Source of the DNA: an uncultured Rhodospirillales bacterium
GTDB lineage: Bacteria > Pseudomonadota > Alphaproteobacteria > Rhodospirillales > Defluviicoccaceae
NCBI GenBank assembly: GCA_937127205.1
Contig: CAKZLS010000392.1
Coordinates: 1 to 10,571, forward strand
Reading direction: 5' to 3'
Length of the DNA: 10,571 nucleotides
Below the pieces are notes generated by a model. The model worked only from the letters and a program-made list of their open reading frames with translations. It did not search any database and was not told where the DNA came from. This document shows positions 1-7,547 of this stretch, piece after piece (within the stretch, counting starts at the first letter, position 1; every line of letters begins with the position of its first letter). The translations under genes were made by a program, and so were the position numbers.

Positions 1-1
1 G

Positions 2-646
2 ACAAATCCCAAAAGGCTGGGCGAAATGGTCAAGGTGGGGCGTCGCGGCAGTCTCAACTGCGTTCTCGACGTTCACGGTGTCCAAGGACATGCGGCCTAT
101 CCCCATCGGGCAGACAATCCCATACCCCGATTGGTGCGCATGCTGTCCGACCTCCATGAAATCCCTTTGGATGAGGGGACTGAGCATTTCCAACCATCGA
201 CGCTGACCATCACCAGCGTCGATGTCGGCAACACAGCGACAAACGTGATCCCCGCGCGCGCCCGCGCCGCCTTCAACATCCGGTTCAACGACGCGCATAC
301 GTCCGAGGGCTTAGAGAAATGGATCGAGAGCCGCTGCGCCGCCATCGACGAGCGGTTCGACCTCGCGACGGAATGCAGTGGCGAGGCGTTCCTGAGCCCG
401 CCTGGCCGGCTGAGCACAGTCATCACCGATGCAATTAAAAGCACCACCGGGCTGACGCCCGAACTGAGTACCAGCGGCGGGACGTCCGACGCCCGCTTCA
501 TCAGGACCTGGTGTCCGGTTGCCGAGTTCGGCATGCCGGGCGAGACCGCCCACAAGGTGGACGAGAACGTGCTGGTATCGGATATCATCGACCTCACGAG
601 AATCTATCGCGCTGTGCTTGGTGGCTTTTTTGGGCGGGACGGCTGA
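2..646 (+). CDS. dapE: Succinyl-diaminopimelate desuccinylase, C-terminal part (5' end outside window)
   Basis: This is the C-terminal 214 residues of DapE, the cytoplasmic di-zinc M20-family amidase that hydrolyses N-succinyl-LL-2,6-diaminopimelate to LL-diaminopimelate and succinate for lysine and peptidoglycan synthesis. The reading frame is open from base 2, so the ATG at 26 is internal and the true start lies upstream of the window. Visible family signatures are TNPKRLGEMVKVGRRGSLN at the left edge, HGVQGHAAYPHRADNPI (start of the dimerisation/lid domain), the FNIRFN strand, SGGTSDARFI, and AHKVDENV near the C-terminus. The histidine in AHKVDENV corresponds to the C-terminal metal ligand of DapE. 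The stop codon overlaps the next start by one base (TGATG), so the downstream membrane protein is probably co-transcribed and translationally coupled. I see no sign of damage. Confidence 0.95.
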   Translation, partial: TNPKRLGEMVKVGRRGSLNCVLDVHGVQGHAAYPHRADNPIPRLVRMLSDLHEIPLDEGTEHFQPSTLTITSVDVGNTATNVIPARARAAFNIRFNDAHTSEGLEKWIESRCAAIDERFDLATECSGEAFLSPPGRLSTVITDAIKSTTGLTPELSTSGGTSDARFIRTWCPVAEFGMPGETAHKVDENVLVSDIIDLTRIYRAVLGGFFGRDG

Positions 647-1212
647 TGCCGGGGCTGAACCAAATCGCCGCTTCGATTTATGGTGCTTGCCGTTTGGCGC
701 GTCTCGACCGTAGTGGCATGTCGTATTTTGACACGTCTCTGGCCGGTGTCTGGCAATCCTTTTTTGCCGCGGTTCTGATTGCCCCTTTTTATGCGTTACT
801 GCTGGCGATCCGGTTCCCGCTTACGGGTGGTACGGTGGATCCCCTGCACTTCGCCCTTGCCGAGGCCGTGGCCTATGTTCTGTCGTGGGTTGCGTTTCCG
901 GTGGTGATGGCGTCACTCACGCAGACCATGGGGTGCTGGGATCGCTTCCCCGCTTACCTGGTCGCTTACAACTGGTCGCTTGTCGTTCAGAACGCCGTTT
1001 TCCTGCCCATTGGCTTGTTGGGCGCGACGGGGATCATTCCTGCCGACGCTGCGACGTTTTTGTGGCTTCTCGCGCTGGTGGCGGTTGTCGTCTACATTTG
1101 GTTCATCGCCCGAACCGCCCTCGAACTGCCGCCGTTCACCTGCGCCGGCATCGTGCTGTTGGATATTGCATTGAGTTTCTTGATCAGTGCTACCGCCGAT
1201 AGTCTCTACTGA
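646..1212 (+). CDS. Five-helix integral membrane protein of unknown function
   Basis: This is a 188-residue hydrophobic protein whose function I do not recognise. The frame is open further upstream, but the ATG at 646 overlaps the dapE stop by one base. It begins a sensible soluble N-terminus (MPGLNQIAASIYGACRLARLD), so I chose it; translation is probably coupled to dapE. After about 35 residues there are five likely membrane spans near residues 36-56, 68-94, 107-127, 134-156 and 165-183. A short polar loop between spans 2 and 3 contains Cys97, Trp98 and Asp99. The layout (short cytoplasmic N-terminus, then five helices) resembles Yip1-type or other small alphaproteobacterial membrane proteins, but I see no diagnostic motif. 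Position alone suggests a link to dapE and cell-envelope synthesis. The gene converges on truA with 24 bases between their stop codons. Confidence 0.8.
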   Translation: MPGLNQIAASIYGACRLARLDRSGMSYFDTSLAGVWQSFFAAVLIAPFYALLLAIRFPLTGGTVDPLHFALAEAVAYVLSWVAFPVVMASLTQTMGCWDRFPAYLVAYNWSLVVQNAVFLPIGLLGATGIIPADAATFLWLLALVAVVVYIWFIARTALELPPFTCAGIVLLDIALSFLISATADSLY

Positions 1213-1236
1213 GCGGAATGGGCGCTCCCAGCAGTA
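1207..1236. terminator. Possible bidirectional hairpin between convergent genes
   Basis: The 24-base gap between the convergent stops of the membrane protein and truA sits in an imperfect hairpin. TACTG (1207-1211) pairs with CAGTA (1232-1236), and inside it TGGG (1219-1222) pairs with CCCA (1227-1230) around a CGCT loop. The internal loop is asymmetric, and no run of T follows on either strand. A role in termination is therefore inferred mainly from position. Confidence 0.3.
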
Positions 1237-1974
1237 TCAATATCTGACCTCGACCAGATAGAGACCTTCGGCCGGCGCTGTTGGGCCTGCTCGGCTCCGG
1301 TCACGTGCTTCCAGTGCTATCCTAACGGCGTCCGCCGTCCACTTGCCTTCGCCCACCAGCTTGAGCGTTCCTGCCATGTTACGGACCTGATGGTGAAGAA
1401 ACGAGCGAGCGCGGGCTGTGACGCGGATTTCATCGCCGTCTCGAAAAACGTCCAGCGCATCCAAGGTCTTGACGGGCGAAGCGGCCTGACAAATCGATGC
1501 GCGAAAGCTGGTGAAATCGTGGTTGCCAACCAGGTGTTGTGCTGCATCCGCCATAAGTGACTCGTCGAGGGGAGTGGGCACCCACCATGTCCGGCCGCAA
1601 TCGAGCGCCGGAGGGGCGCGCCGGTTCGTAATCCGATAGACGTAGGATCGTTCGCGCGCTGAAAAGCGGGCATGAAACTCCTGCGGCACGGCCTCGGCTT
1701 TGACGACGACGATCCTGGCTGGCTTGAGGTGAAAGTTGATGGCGTCGCGAACCGTTTTGGTGCTGGCGGCACGCTTGATGTCGAAATGGGCGACCTGACC
1801 AAGGGCATGAACACCTGCATCGGTGCGGCCGGCGGCGAAGACATTGACCGCTTCGCCGGAGAATCGGTAGATGGCTTCCTCGACGGCCTGCTGGATGGAA
1901 GGACCGTTTTCCTGACGTTGCCAGCCGACGAAACCGCTTCCGTCATATTCGATGATCAACTTGTACCGGCTCAT
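1237..1974 (-). CDS. truA: tRNA pseudouridine(38-40) synthase TruA
   Basis: TruA converts uridines 38, 39 and 40 in the anticodon arm of many tRNAs to pseudouridine. The 245-residue protein has the expected length. It opens with the typical YKLIIEYDGSGFVGWQRQ and carries the catalytic motif GRTDAGVHALGQVAHFD, with Asp52 as the catalytic aspartate (Asp60 in E. coli). RSYVYRI, SFLHHQVRNM and the C-terminal LYLVEVRY are further family hallmarks. I prefer the ATG at 1974 because the family usually begins just before this strand. A GTG six codons upstream (1992) is possible, and neither start has a strong ribosome binding site. In many alphaproteobacteria truA follows def and fmt. Here it lies 1.2 kb beyond fmt, with an opposite-strand gene between them, so it probably uses its own promoter in the AT-rich region around 1980-2045. 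Confidence 0.95.
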   Translation of the reverse strand: MSRYKLIIEYDGSGFVGWQRQENGPSIQQAVEEAIYRFSGEAVNVFAAGRTDAGVHALGQVAHFDIKRAASTKTVRDAINFHLKPARIVVVKAEAVPQEFHARFSARERSYVYRITNRRAPPALDCGRTWWVPTPLDESLMADAAQHLVGNHDFTSFRASICQAASPVKTLDALDVFRDGDEIRVTARARSFLHHQVRNMAGTLKLVGEGKWTADAVRIALEARDRSRAGPTAPAEGLYLVEVRY

Positions 1975-2026
1975 GGCCCTATTTTCAGTCACTCGCGAGA
2001 GTTGCTATTGAAAGTGAAAGAATCGC

Positions 2027-2056
2027 TTGATAATTACAACTATTGGTAATTATACC
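2027..2056 (+). promoter_or_regulatory. Candidate promoter with an operator-like inverted repeat
   Basis: In an AT-rich stretch between divergent truA and the orphan gene, TTGATA (2027-2032, 5 of 6 to the sigma-70 -35 consensus) is followed after 18 bases by TATACC (2051-2056, 4 of 6 to -10). Across this lies a perfect 8-base inverted repeat, ATAATTAC (2030-2037) and GTAATTAT (2046-2053), with an 8-base spacer. The dyad overlaps both core elements, the geometry expected of a repressor site. A shared role for divergent truA is possible. An 8-base palindrome, CTCGCGAG (1992-1999), lies between this region and the truA start. Promoter and operator are inferred from pattern only. Confidence 0.4.
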
Positions 2057-2084
2057 TATAGAAAAATCCCCCAAAGATGGTATT

Positions 2085-3194
2085 ATGTGTTCAACGAGTA
2101 CCCCAGACCTTCCAACTACAGTCGGTTTGTTAGCAATGGATGGAGCCCACCCGGTTATCGATCAACCGATCGCTGAAATGCGCGATATCGATCGGGATTC
2201 TCTCTATATCCTGCCGCTCGGCATCGTTCCTATGTCGACCCCGGCATTGAAGCGGGCGCGGCTGATCAAGAATGCCCGCTTGGAGAGCGTCGTCGAGCTG
2301 TTCGAGGGCGCTGATATCGGCAGCGGTCAGATGGATATCGACGACCTTCCCGCGGAGTTGCGCTGGCCCGACATCCCCATCCATCCGGATCTCGTTCTCC
2401 TTCGCAAGCTCGCTCTGCTTCCCAGCTTCGATGTGTACAGCCTCAGAATCCTGCTTCGCGAGCATAAAATACCCATTAACGATCATAGCGCGCTCAAATT
2501 GTCCAAACACAAGAGCGAGGAGCTGGCCGAGTACATGACCACTTTCACTCGGCCGCTCATTATGAAGATTTACGGCGATGAAGACGTCTCGATACAGAGC
2601 TACGAGGACATCATCGGGCTGTTCAGGCAGCCGGACGCCAAGAAGGCCCTGGAGAAGCTGAAGATTATGGCTCGACGCTTGGAGATCGAGGTCGAAGAGG
2701 TGCCGAAGTTCCTGGAAGATTTTGGCGATGTGTTCCTGTCGCTGTCGTACTACCGCCAGTGTTTGGAATACATTCAGCCGCTTCTCGCCGATTTTCTCGA
2801 GTGGCTTGAGGACCTTTGCCAAAACCGCCAGATCCAGAGTGAGCGCAACCTGATGGCAACCTGCCGCACAGTTCAAGCCATCCTGAGCGGCCTCGGTTTC
2901 TCGATGAATCGCCGGTTTGAGAAATTCGACGAGAGCACGTCCGGCATGTGGGATCAGATTTCCGCCGCGAAATTCCGCCAGGTGGAGCAGATGATCAAAG
3001 GGTACCACACCACGGTCGGCGGTGTCCTGTGCTCCCTCACTATCAAGCTTGAAACGTGGGCAAAGACTTTTCCGCATAAGAAAGCCGGCGGGCCCGCAAC
3101 CCGCGCCGAGTTTATCATGTCCGAGATCCGGCCGGGGATAGGCCGGATCCAGGAAATCGAGGATTCAGCGCCCATGATGGCAAAGTACGATTAA
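2085..3194 (+). CDS. Conserved-looking hypothetical protein, mostly alpha-helical, soluble
   Basis: I do not recognise this 369-residue protein. It has no signal peptide or membrane span, so it is probably cytoplasmic. The N-terminal 35 residues look disordered. A compact region then begins with IDRDSLYILPLGIVPMSTP and continues through KRARLIKNARLESVVELFEG. Most of the rest is amphipathic and helix-forming, including an acidic/basic helical stretch EKLKIMARRLEIEVEEVPK, a hydrophobic aromatic stretch SLSYYRQCLEYIQPLLADF, and a lysine-rich segment near the end. I chose the ATG at 2085. The longer TTG start at 2043 would lie inside the promoter dyad, and ATG 2136 would also be possible; the ribosome binding site at 2085 is weak. 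An opposing frame is open across most of the gene (2130-3077, minus), but its composition is typical of a shadow. The gene is on the strand opposite def, fmt and truA and converges on fmt with a 16-base gap. Confidence 0.75.
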   Translation: MCSTSTPDLPTTVGLLAMDGAHPVIDQPIAEMRDIDRDSLYILPLGIVPMSTPALKRARLIKNARLESVVELFEGADIGSGQMDIDDLPAELRWPDIPIHPDLVLLRKLALLPSFDVYSLRILLREHKIPINDHSALKLSKHKSEELAEYMTTFTRPLIMKIYGDEDVSIQSYEDIIGLFRQPDAKKALEKLKIMARRLEIEVEEVPKFLEDFGDVFLSLSYYRQCLEYIQPLLADFLEWLEDLCQNRQIQSERNLMATCRTVQAILSGLGFSMNRRFEKFDESTSGMWDQISAAKFRQVEQMIKGYHTTVGGVLCSLTIKLETWAKTFPHKKAGGPATRAEFIMSEIRPGIGRIQEIEDSAPMMAKYD

Positions 3195-3210
3195 TACATA
3201 GAGTAGTTCC

Positions 3211-4134
3211 TCACCCAAGACGCGTTCCCAGAGGAATTGGATAGCCGCGCAAGAAAGCGTCCGTGCCCACTGCTCCTTTGCCCGGTCTCTGAATGCGAAG
3301 CGGGCGAAGCGCGCCGTTTCCACAGGCGACGCTCAACCGGTCGTCGACCACCGTGCCGGGAGGCCCATCGATCGGTTCGACCTCCGCCGACAGAACCTTG
3401 AGCCGCTCGCCCTGGTGCTCGAACCAGACGCCCGGCCACGGATTGAGCGCCCTGACCGTCCGATCCAATTGGTCGGCGGGCAAGCTCCAGTCAAGGCGAC
3501 CCTCGTTGCGCTCGAGCTTCTGCGCATAGGTCGCGCCGGTATCAGGTTGGGCGGTCGCGCTAAGGGAACCGTCAGCGACCCCCTGAAGCGCCTCTGCCAT
3601 CAACTCTGCCCCCATCTGGGCGAGCGTATCGTGGAGGCTCTCCGCCGTCGTACCTCCGGTGATGGGCGTGCGGCCCACCAAGAGCGTCGGTCCGGTATCG
3701 AGGCCTTCGTCCATCCGCATGATGGTGACCCCGGTTTCGCGATCGCCGGCCAGGATGGCGCGCTGGATGGGTGCCGCGCCTCGCCATCGCGGCAGCAGCG
3801 AGGCATGGACATTGAAGCAGCCAAGGCGGGGCGCGCCGATGATCGCCCCGGGCAGGATGAGACCGTACGCCGCGACAACGGCCGCGTCGGCGCCCAGGGC
3901 CGCGAACGCTTGGTGTTCTTCCGGAGATTTCAGGCTTCTTGGCGTCCGGACCGACAGTCCTTTGGCTTTCGCAAAGGCATGGACGGGCGATAAGTGCTCC
4001 CTGTGGCCGCGTCCTGCCGGTCGGGGCGGCTGCGAATAAACCGCGATAACTTCGTGACCGGCTTCGAGCAGCCGACTCAGCGCCGGCACCGAAAAATCGG
4101 GGCTACCCATGAACACGAGACGCAAGGATTTCAT
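3211..4134 (-). CDS. fmt: Methionyl-tRNA formyltransferase
   Basis: Fmt transfers the formyl group of 10-formyltetrahydrofolate to the amino group of methionine on initiator tRNA, making fMet-tRNA for bacterial translation initiation. The 307-residue length is normal. The N-terminal Rossmann domain starts RLVFMGSPDFSVPAL. The catalytic triad is at the standard numbers: Asn108 and His110 in FNVHASLLPRWRGAAPIQ, and Asp146 in MDEGLDTGPT. The SLLP signature is at residues 112-115, and the C-terminal OB-like domain follows with NEGRLDWSLPA and NPWPGVWFEH. The ATG at 4134 has an AGGGTG ribosome binding site just upstream. fmt follows def by 31 bases on the same strand, the classic two-gene unit for initiator formylation and deformylation. 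Part of its leader can fold into a hairpin over the binding site. Confidence 0.97.
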   Translation of the reverse strand: MKSLRLVFMGSPDFSVPALSRLLEAGHEVIAVYSQPPRPAGRGHREHLSPVHAFAKAKGLSVRTPRSLKSPEEHQAFAALGADAAVVAAYGLILPGAIIGAPRLGCFNVHASLLPRWRGAAPIQRAILAGDRETGVTIMRMDEGLDTGPTLLVGRTPITGGTTAESLHDTLAQMGAELMAEALQGVADGSLSATAQPDTGATYAQKLERNEGRLDWSLPADQLDRTVRALNPWPGVWFEHQGERLKVLSAEVEPIDGPPGTVVDDRLSVACGNGALRPLRIQRPGKGAVGTDAFLRGYPIPLGTRLG

Positions 4135-4141
4135 CGCCGCA

Positions 4142-4157
4142 CCCTGCCGGGGCAGGG
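4142..4157 (-). promoter_or_regulatory. Hairpin in the def-fmt junction covering the fmt ribosome binding site
   Basis: Within the 31 bases between the def stop and the fmt start, CCCTGCC and GGCAGGG form a perfect 7-base inverted repeat around two bases. In RNA this gives a 6-pair stem with a 4-base CCCG loop. On the minus strand the 3' arm contains the AGGG of the likely fmt ribosome binding site, so the stem could reduce fmt initiation. It could also be a weak terminator or chance in GC-rich DNA. No U-tract follows. Confidence 0.35.
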
Positions 4158-4165
4158 CCGTTCCG

Positions 4166-4687
4166 TCAAGCCGGCACGGGAGCCATGCGCTTGGTCTTGG
4201 TAAGCTTGCGGAGAATGATATTGCGCTTGAGCGACGAGATGTGATCGACGAACAGGGTACCTTCTAGGTGGTCGATTTCGTGCTGGACGCAGCGGGCGAG
4301 CAGGCCGCCGGCTTCTAGTTCGCGTATTTCGTTCTCGGCGTCCAGATAGCGGACACGAATGCGCTCCGGTCGCGTAACCTCCGCATAGTGTTCCGGCAGG
4401 GAGAGGCACCCCTCCTCGCGGCGGATGGAGTCATCGGAGGTCCAAACGATCTCCGGATTGACCATCCGATGAGGCTCTGGGGCTTCCTCCGGCTGGGACG
4501 TATCGACGACGATGATGCGTTTCAATACGCCCACCTGGGGCGCTGCAAGGCCGACGCCATTTGCCGCGTACATGGCATCCAGCATGCCGTCCATCAATTG
4601 GCGGATTTCCCCGTCAACGCGCGCCACCGGCATTGCCCGCTGTTTCAGACGGGGGTCGGGAGCGACAATGATGGTTGGTTTCGTCAT
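4166..4687 (-). CDS. def: Peptide deformylase
   Basis: Def is a cytoplasmic metalloenzyme (usually Fe2+) that removes the formyl group from the N-terminal methionine of nascent proteins. The 173-residue protein has all three family motifs in order: GVGLAAPQ (residues 44-51), EGCLS (92-96, with metal ligand Cys94) and HEIDH (136-140, with metal ligands His136 and His140 and catalytic Glu137). The C-terminal KRNIILRKLTKTKR tail is also usual in alphaproteobacterial type I enzymes. The ATG at 4687 is preceded by a purine-rich AAGAGGCAGG, which can serve as ribosome binding site at slightly long spacing. It is the first gene of the def-fmt unit and has a plausible promoter of its own some 40-65 bases upstream. 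Confidence 0.97.
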   Translation of the reverse strand: MTKPTIIVAPDPRLKQRAMPVARVDGEIRQLMDGMLDAMYAANGVGLAAPQVGVLKRIIVVDTSQPEEAPEPHRMVNPEIVWTSDDSIRREEGCLSLPEHYAEVTRPERIRVRYLDAENEIRELEAGGLLARCVQHEIDHLEGTLFVDHISSLKRNIILRKLTKTKRMAPVPA

Positions 4688-4723
4688 GGAACGCCTGCCT
4701 CTTGAATCTCAGCCATACCGCCA

Positions 4724-4753
4724 TTCATATGGGCCCGCACCGAAGGGCGTCAA
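4724..4753 (-). promoter_or_regulatory. Candidate sigma-70-type promoter for def-fmt
   Basis: Read on the minus strand, TTGACG (complement of 4748-4753, 5 of 6 to the -35 consensus) and TATGAA (complement of 4724-4729, 4 of 6 to -10) are 18 bases apart. Transcription would start near 4716, giving a leader of about 30 bases before the def ATG. It lies in the short gap after the DUF4139 gene, which reads in the same direction. Assignment is by consensus and position only. Confidence 0.4.
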
Positions 4754-4789
4754 GTTATACCAATGGGTTGCTGTCGATGATCGTTCCTG

Positions 4790-6223
4790 TTACTGCCGAA
4801 CCCGTACCCGATACGTTAGCTCGGCCGTGCCTTTGGCCGGTACCGCGACGGACCATATCGCCCGCTCGGCGGTTTCCTTGGTGTGCTCGGCGCTCTCAGA
4901 CATGATTTCCCAGTCTCCCGGCATCGTTTCCACAAGCTTCACCGTCACCGCCTCGTCTTCGGCGTTGCGGAGTTCCATTTTCCAGGCGCTTTCGAACACA
5001 TCTTCAGGATGGCTCAGCCGCTTGAAGTCGGTTTGACGGCGAGTCACTGAGATATCGAAAGCCCGGCCGGGAGACACGGTCACTTTTTCACCAACGGCGG
5101 TAGGGGGAATACGGTCCTCGCCGAGCAGGCGCAATTGTCCCTCCTCGTCGCGGGTGTAGAGCCTGAGGGTTCCGGCGGGCAGGGGGATGCCGACGCCGTC
5201 CGTTTCGGTGTTCTCGAACCGCATCCGGATGTTGGGATGTGTCGGGCGCGGTTTCCCGCGTTGTCGGCCGTAAACCTGAACAGAAGCTTCGCTGACGTAT
5301 TCACGGGTGACCGGAACAGCCGATGCAGATAGCAGCGCCAATTGCTTGGTTTGTTGGTCCAGCAGATTGAGCGGCTGCTGAATAGTGTAGAGATGATAGT
5401 CGCCAAGGCTTTCACGTTGTGGCGGGGGCGCCGCGGCGTCGGCCATTGGAGCGCTCGCCCGCATGGCGAATTCGGGACGACCCGGCCCGCCCCCGGCCGA
5501 AACACGGTTCACCTGTCCGGCCACCAGTCCGAGCGAAGCGTCCTGGAAGTCGGTGCCGCTGCGGTTGGTCAAGGTCACCCGGCCGTCCAGGTCCATCGTG
5601 CCTTTGATCAAGTCCGCTTCCGCCGCGTAATCGGCCTCCCAGCTCAGGCCGTTGGTGAGGTAATTCAGCGCCAGGGTGCGTTCGCCTTCCGCGGTACTGT
5701 CGACGTTTGCCACCAGCGCCGGCAGCGGCCGGAGGTCGCCGGGCACTGCGTCGAACACCAGCCGCCCTGGCATGCCGGTTTCGATGCGGTCACGATATTT
5801 GAGCACGACGCCGCCTTGTGTACTCAGGATCACGGCATCCTCGACGGAGTCCTCGCCGGTGGTCGGATGGGTCCGCACCACCTTTACGGACTGGCCCACC
5901 GAGCGCTGCAGAAGGGTCGCGGGGGTCAAGAGATCGAAGTCGTAGTCGATCTCCCGGATTGTTCCCGATTCGTTGCCGACAAGCCATGCGCTTGAAGGGA
6001 TCATCTGATTGCTGACCCCTTCGAAGGCCAAACTGTTGGCTCCTTTTTGCAGTGTGGCGACTCGCTCGTCGGAAACAAGCGCCAAGCCGCCGCCGTAAAC
6101 GGTCACCGCCAACGACGTACGATTCTCAGGCGTCAAGCGGGTTTCCGCGCCGCTGGCGGTGTTTGCCGTCATCGTTGCGGCACCGGCCAAGATGGCCATC
6201 GCGGCGATCACACCTAAACGCAT
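4790..6223 (-). CDS. Exported DUF4139 domain-containing protein
   Basis: This is a 477-residue protein whose C-terminal two thirds match my memory of DUF4139, a mostly beta-strand domain of unknown function. The motif LNYLTNGLSWEADYAA (residues 187-201) followed by GRVTLTNRSGTDFQDASLGLVAG is characteristic. The first 26 residues form a clear signal peptide (MRLGVIAAMAILAGAATM, then a small-residue cleavage region near ASGA). A glycine/proline/alanine-rich linker at about 242-272 separates the central part from the C-terminal beta domain, which includes YVSEASVQVYG and ends TAELTYRVRVRQ. The product is expected in the periplasm or at the cell surface; no lipobox cysteine is present. The start is supported by AAGGAG seven bases upstream of the ATG. 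The gene is divergent from rmuC and lies upstream of def on the same strand, separated from it by 102 bases. The biological role is unknown. Confidence 0.9.
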   Translation of the reverse strand: MRLGVIAAMAILAGAATMTANTASGAETRLTPENRTSLAVTVYGGGLALVSDERVATLQKGANSLAFEGVSNQMIPSSAWLVGNESGTIREIDYDFDLLTPATLLQRSVGQSVKVVRTHPTTGEDSVEDAVILSTQGGVVLKYRDRIETGMPGRLVFDAVPGDLRPLPALVANVDSTAEGERTLALNYLTNGLSWEADYAAEADLIKGTMDLDGRVTLTNRSGTDFQDASLGLVAGQVNRVSAGGGPGRPEFAMRASAPMADAAAPPPQRESLGDYHLYTIQQPLNLLDQQTKQLALLSASAVPVTREYVSEASVQVYGRQRGKPRPTHPNIRMRFENTETDGVGIPLPAGTLRLYTRDEEGQLRLLGEDRIPPTAVGEKVTVSPGRAFDISVTRRQTDFKRLSHPEDVFESAWKMELRNAEDEAVTVKLVETMPGDWEIMSESAEHTKETAERAIWSVAVPAKGTAELTYRVRVRQ

Positions 6224-6258
6224 GGTCTTGCTCCTTGAGCCGTGAAAAGAGTCAACTT

Positions 6259-6280
6259 GCCCGAGAGTTTGCGTTCGGGC
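6259..6280. promoter_or_regulatory. Inverted repeat in the divergent DUF4139-rmuC region
   Basis: GCCCGA (6259-6264) and TCGGGC (6275-6280) form a 6-base inverted repeat with a 10-base spacer, roughly central between the divergent starts at 6223 and 6329. On the + strand it is followed by TTT only. It could be a regulator site or an rmuC leader hairpin. I found no convincing -35/-10 pair in this 105-base gap. Confidence 0.25.
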
Positions 6281-6328
6281 TTTGGCTTGTGCAAGGGTTG
6301 TCCAACGTTGAGCAATTTCGGGAGCCGC

Positions 6329-7426
6329 ATGGACGTTAACATCGATTGGGTGACTTGGGCGCCGCTGATCCTGGCGGGAACGGCGGTGGTGCTGGTGATC
6401 GTGTTGATGCGGGGCGAGCGGTCGCGTACGGAGTCATCCATGCACATGGCGCGCATTTCCGAAACCGCGCAGCGGCTGACCGAAACCCAGGCGCAGTTGG
6501 CTGGGCGTATGGAGCAGACCCAGGTAGCGCTCAGCGCGCGGCTCGACGGTCTAACGAGGCGGCTGGGGGAAAGCCTGACGCAACAATCGGAAAAAACCGG
6601 CGATTCCCTTCGTGTTCTTCACGAACGCCTGGCGGTAATCGACGCTGCCCAGAAAAACATCACAGAGCTATCGGCTCAGATGGTCGGACTGCAGGATATC
6701 CTCTCCAATAAGCAAGCCCGCGGCGCCTTCGGCGAGGTCCAACTCCGTGATCTGGTAACGGCGGTGCTCCCGAGCACGGCCTATGTGTTTCAGGCTCCTT
6801 TAGGGAATGGCAGGCGGGTGGATTGCCTGCTCAAGCTTCCCGACCCGCCGGGCCCCATTGCGCTGGACGCCAAATTCCCGTTGGAGAGCTACCAGGCGCT
6901 TCGCGATGCAGATAGCGAGTCCGCCAAGGTTCAGGCGGCCCGCGCGTTCAGCGCCGATGTCCTCAAGCACGTCAAGGATATCCAGGACCGCTATGTCGTG
7001 CCCGGGGAGACCGCGGACTCGGCAATGATGTTCCTGCCGTCGGAGGCGGTCTACGCAGAGCTTCACGCCAACTTCCGTAACGTCGTCGAGGAGTCCTTCC
7101 GGCGAAAGGTTTGGATCGTCTCGCCGACCACGCTCTGGGCCACGCTCAATACCCTGCGTTCGGTGCTAAAGGACGTCCGCATGCGCGAGCAGGCCGGACT
7201 GATCCAGGCCGAGCTTCGGGCCATGACCGACGACGTTCTCCGCCTCGACGACCGTGTCCAGAAGCTGCAGCGTCACTTCGAACAATCCGTGGACGATATG
7301 CGCCAGATTCGCGTTTCGTCGGAAAAGGTGGCGCGCCGCGCCGAGCGTATCGAGGAGTTCCAAATGGGCGAAGACAGCGTGGAGCCCGTGTCGGCGGTGC
7401 CTAAGCTTCACGTTTCAGGCGACTGA
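6329..7426 (+). CDS. rmuC: DNA recombination protein RmuC homologue
   Basis: RmuC proteins are membrane-anchored, predicted PD-(D/E)XK-type nuclease-like proteins. In E. coli the loss of rmuC affects recombination at inverted repeats; the biochemical activity is poorly defined. The 365-residue protein has one N-terminal membrane span (about residues 8-27) and a long coiled-coil region rich in Gln, Glu and Arg heptads (about 35-130). The conserved core follows, with GAFGEVQLRDL (132-142), RRVDCLLKLPDP and IALDAKFPLESYQAL. Glu136, Asp165 and Asp180-x-Lys182 could be the nuclease-like active-site set. FLPSEAVYAEL and KVWIVSPTTLWATLNTL are further family segments, and a second helical region follows. 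I chose the ATG at 6329 because GGGAG lies four bases upstream and the membrane anchor follows at once. An in-frame ATG at 6242 would add 29 residues of unlikely composition. Confidence 0.93.
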   Translation: MDVNIDWVTWAPLILAGTAVVLVIVLMRGERSRTESSMHMARISETAQRLTETQAQLAGRMEQTQVALSARLDGLTRRLGESLTQQSEKTGDSLRVLHERLAVIDAAQKNITELSAQMVGLQDILSNKQARGAFGEVQLRDLVTAVLPSTAYVFQAPLGNGRRVDCLLKLPDPPGPIALDAKFPLESYQALRDADSESAKVQAARAFSADVLKHVKDIQDRYVVPGETADSAMMFLPSEAVYAELHANFRNVVEESFRRKVWIVSPTTLWATLNTLRSVLKDVRMREQAGLIQAELRAMTDDVLRLDDRVQKLQRHFEQSVDDMRQIRVSSEKVARRAERIEEFQMGEDSVEPVSAVPKLHVSGD

Positions 7427-7547
7427 CTGAAACCATCGCTGTAGCCCGCTCCGAAAGTTGAGACCGGCGTCCGACAATCGATGTCGCGAATTGCCAGCGT
7501 GCGGAGAGTAGGGTAGCGATAGGGGGCATAGGGAAAAGGGACGGACG

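Noticed and set aside
2130..3077. A 315-residue open frame on the minus strand opposite the orphan gene
   Set aside because: Its protein is rich in His and Gln with no fold-like pattern, and it mirrors the codon structure of the + strand gene. The + strand product has a plausible globular helical pattern, an AT-rich promoter region and full use of the space between truA and fmt.
3415..3993. Long + strand open frame inside fmt
   Set aside because: It is antisense to a fmt gene with all catalytic residues intact; its Arg/Gly-rich composition is typical of a GC-rich shadow frame.
5342..5995. 217-residue + strand open frame inside the DUF4139 gene
   Set aside because: The minus strand has a signal peptide, strong ribosome binding site and recognisable DUF4139 motifs; the + frame is a shadow.
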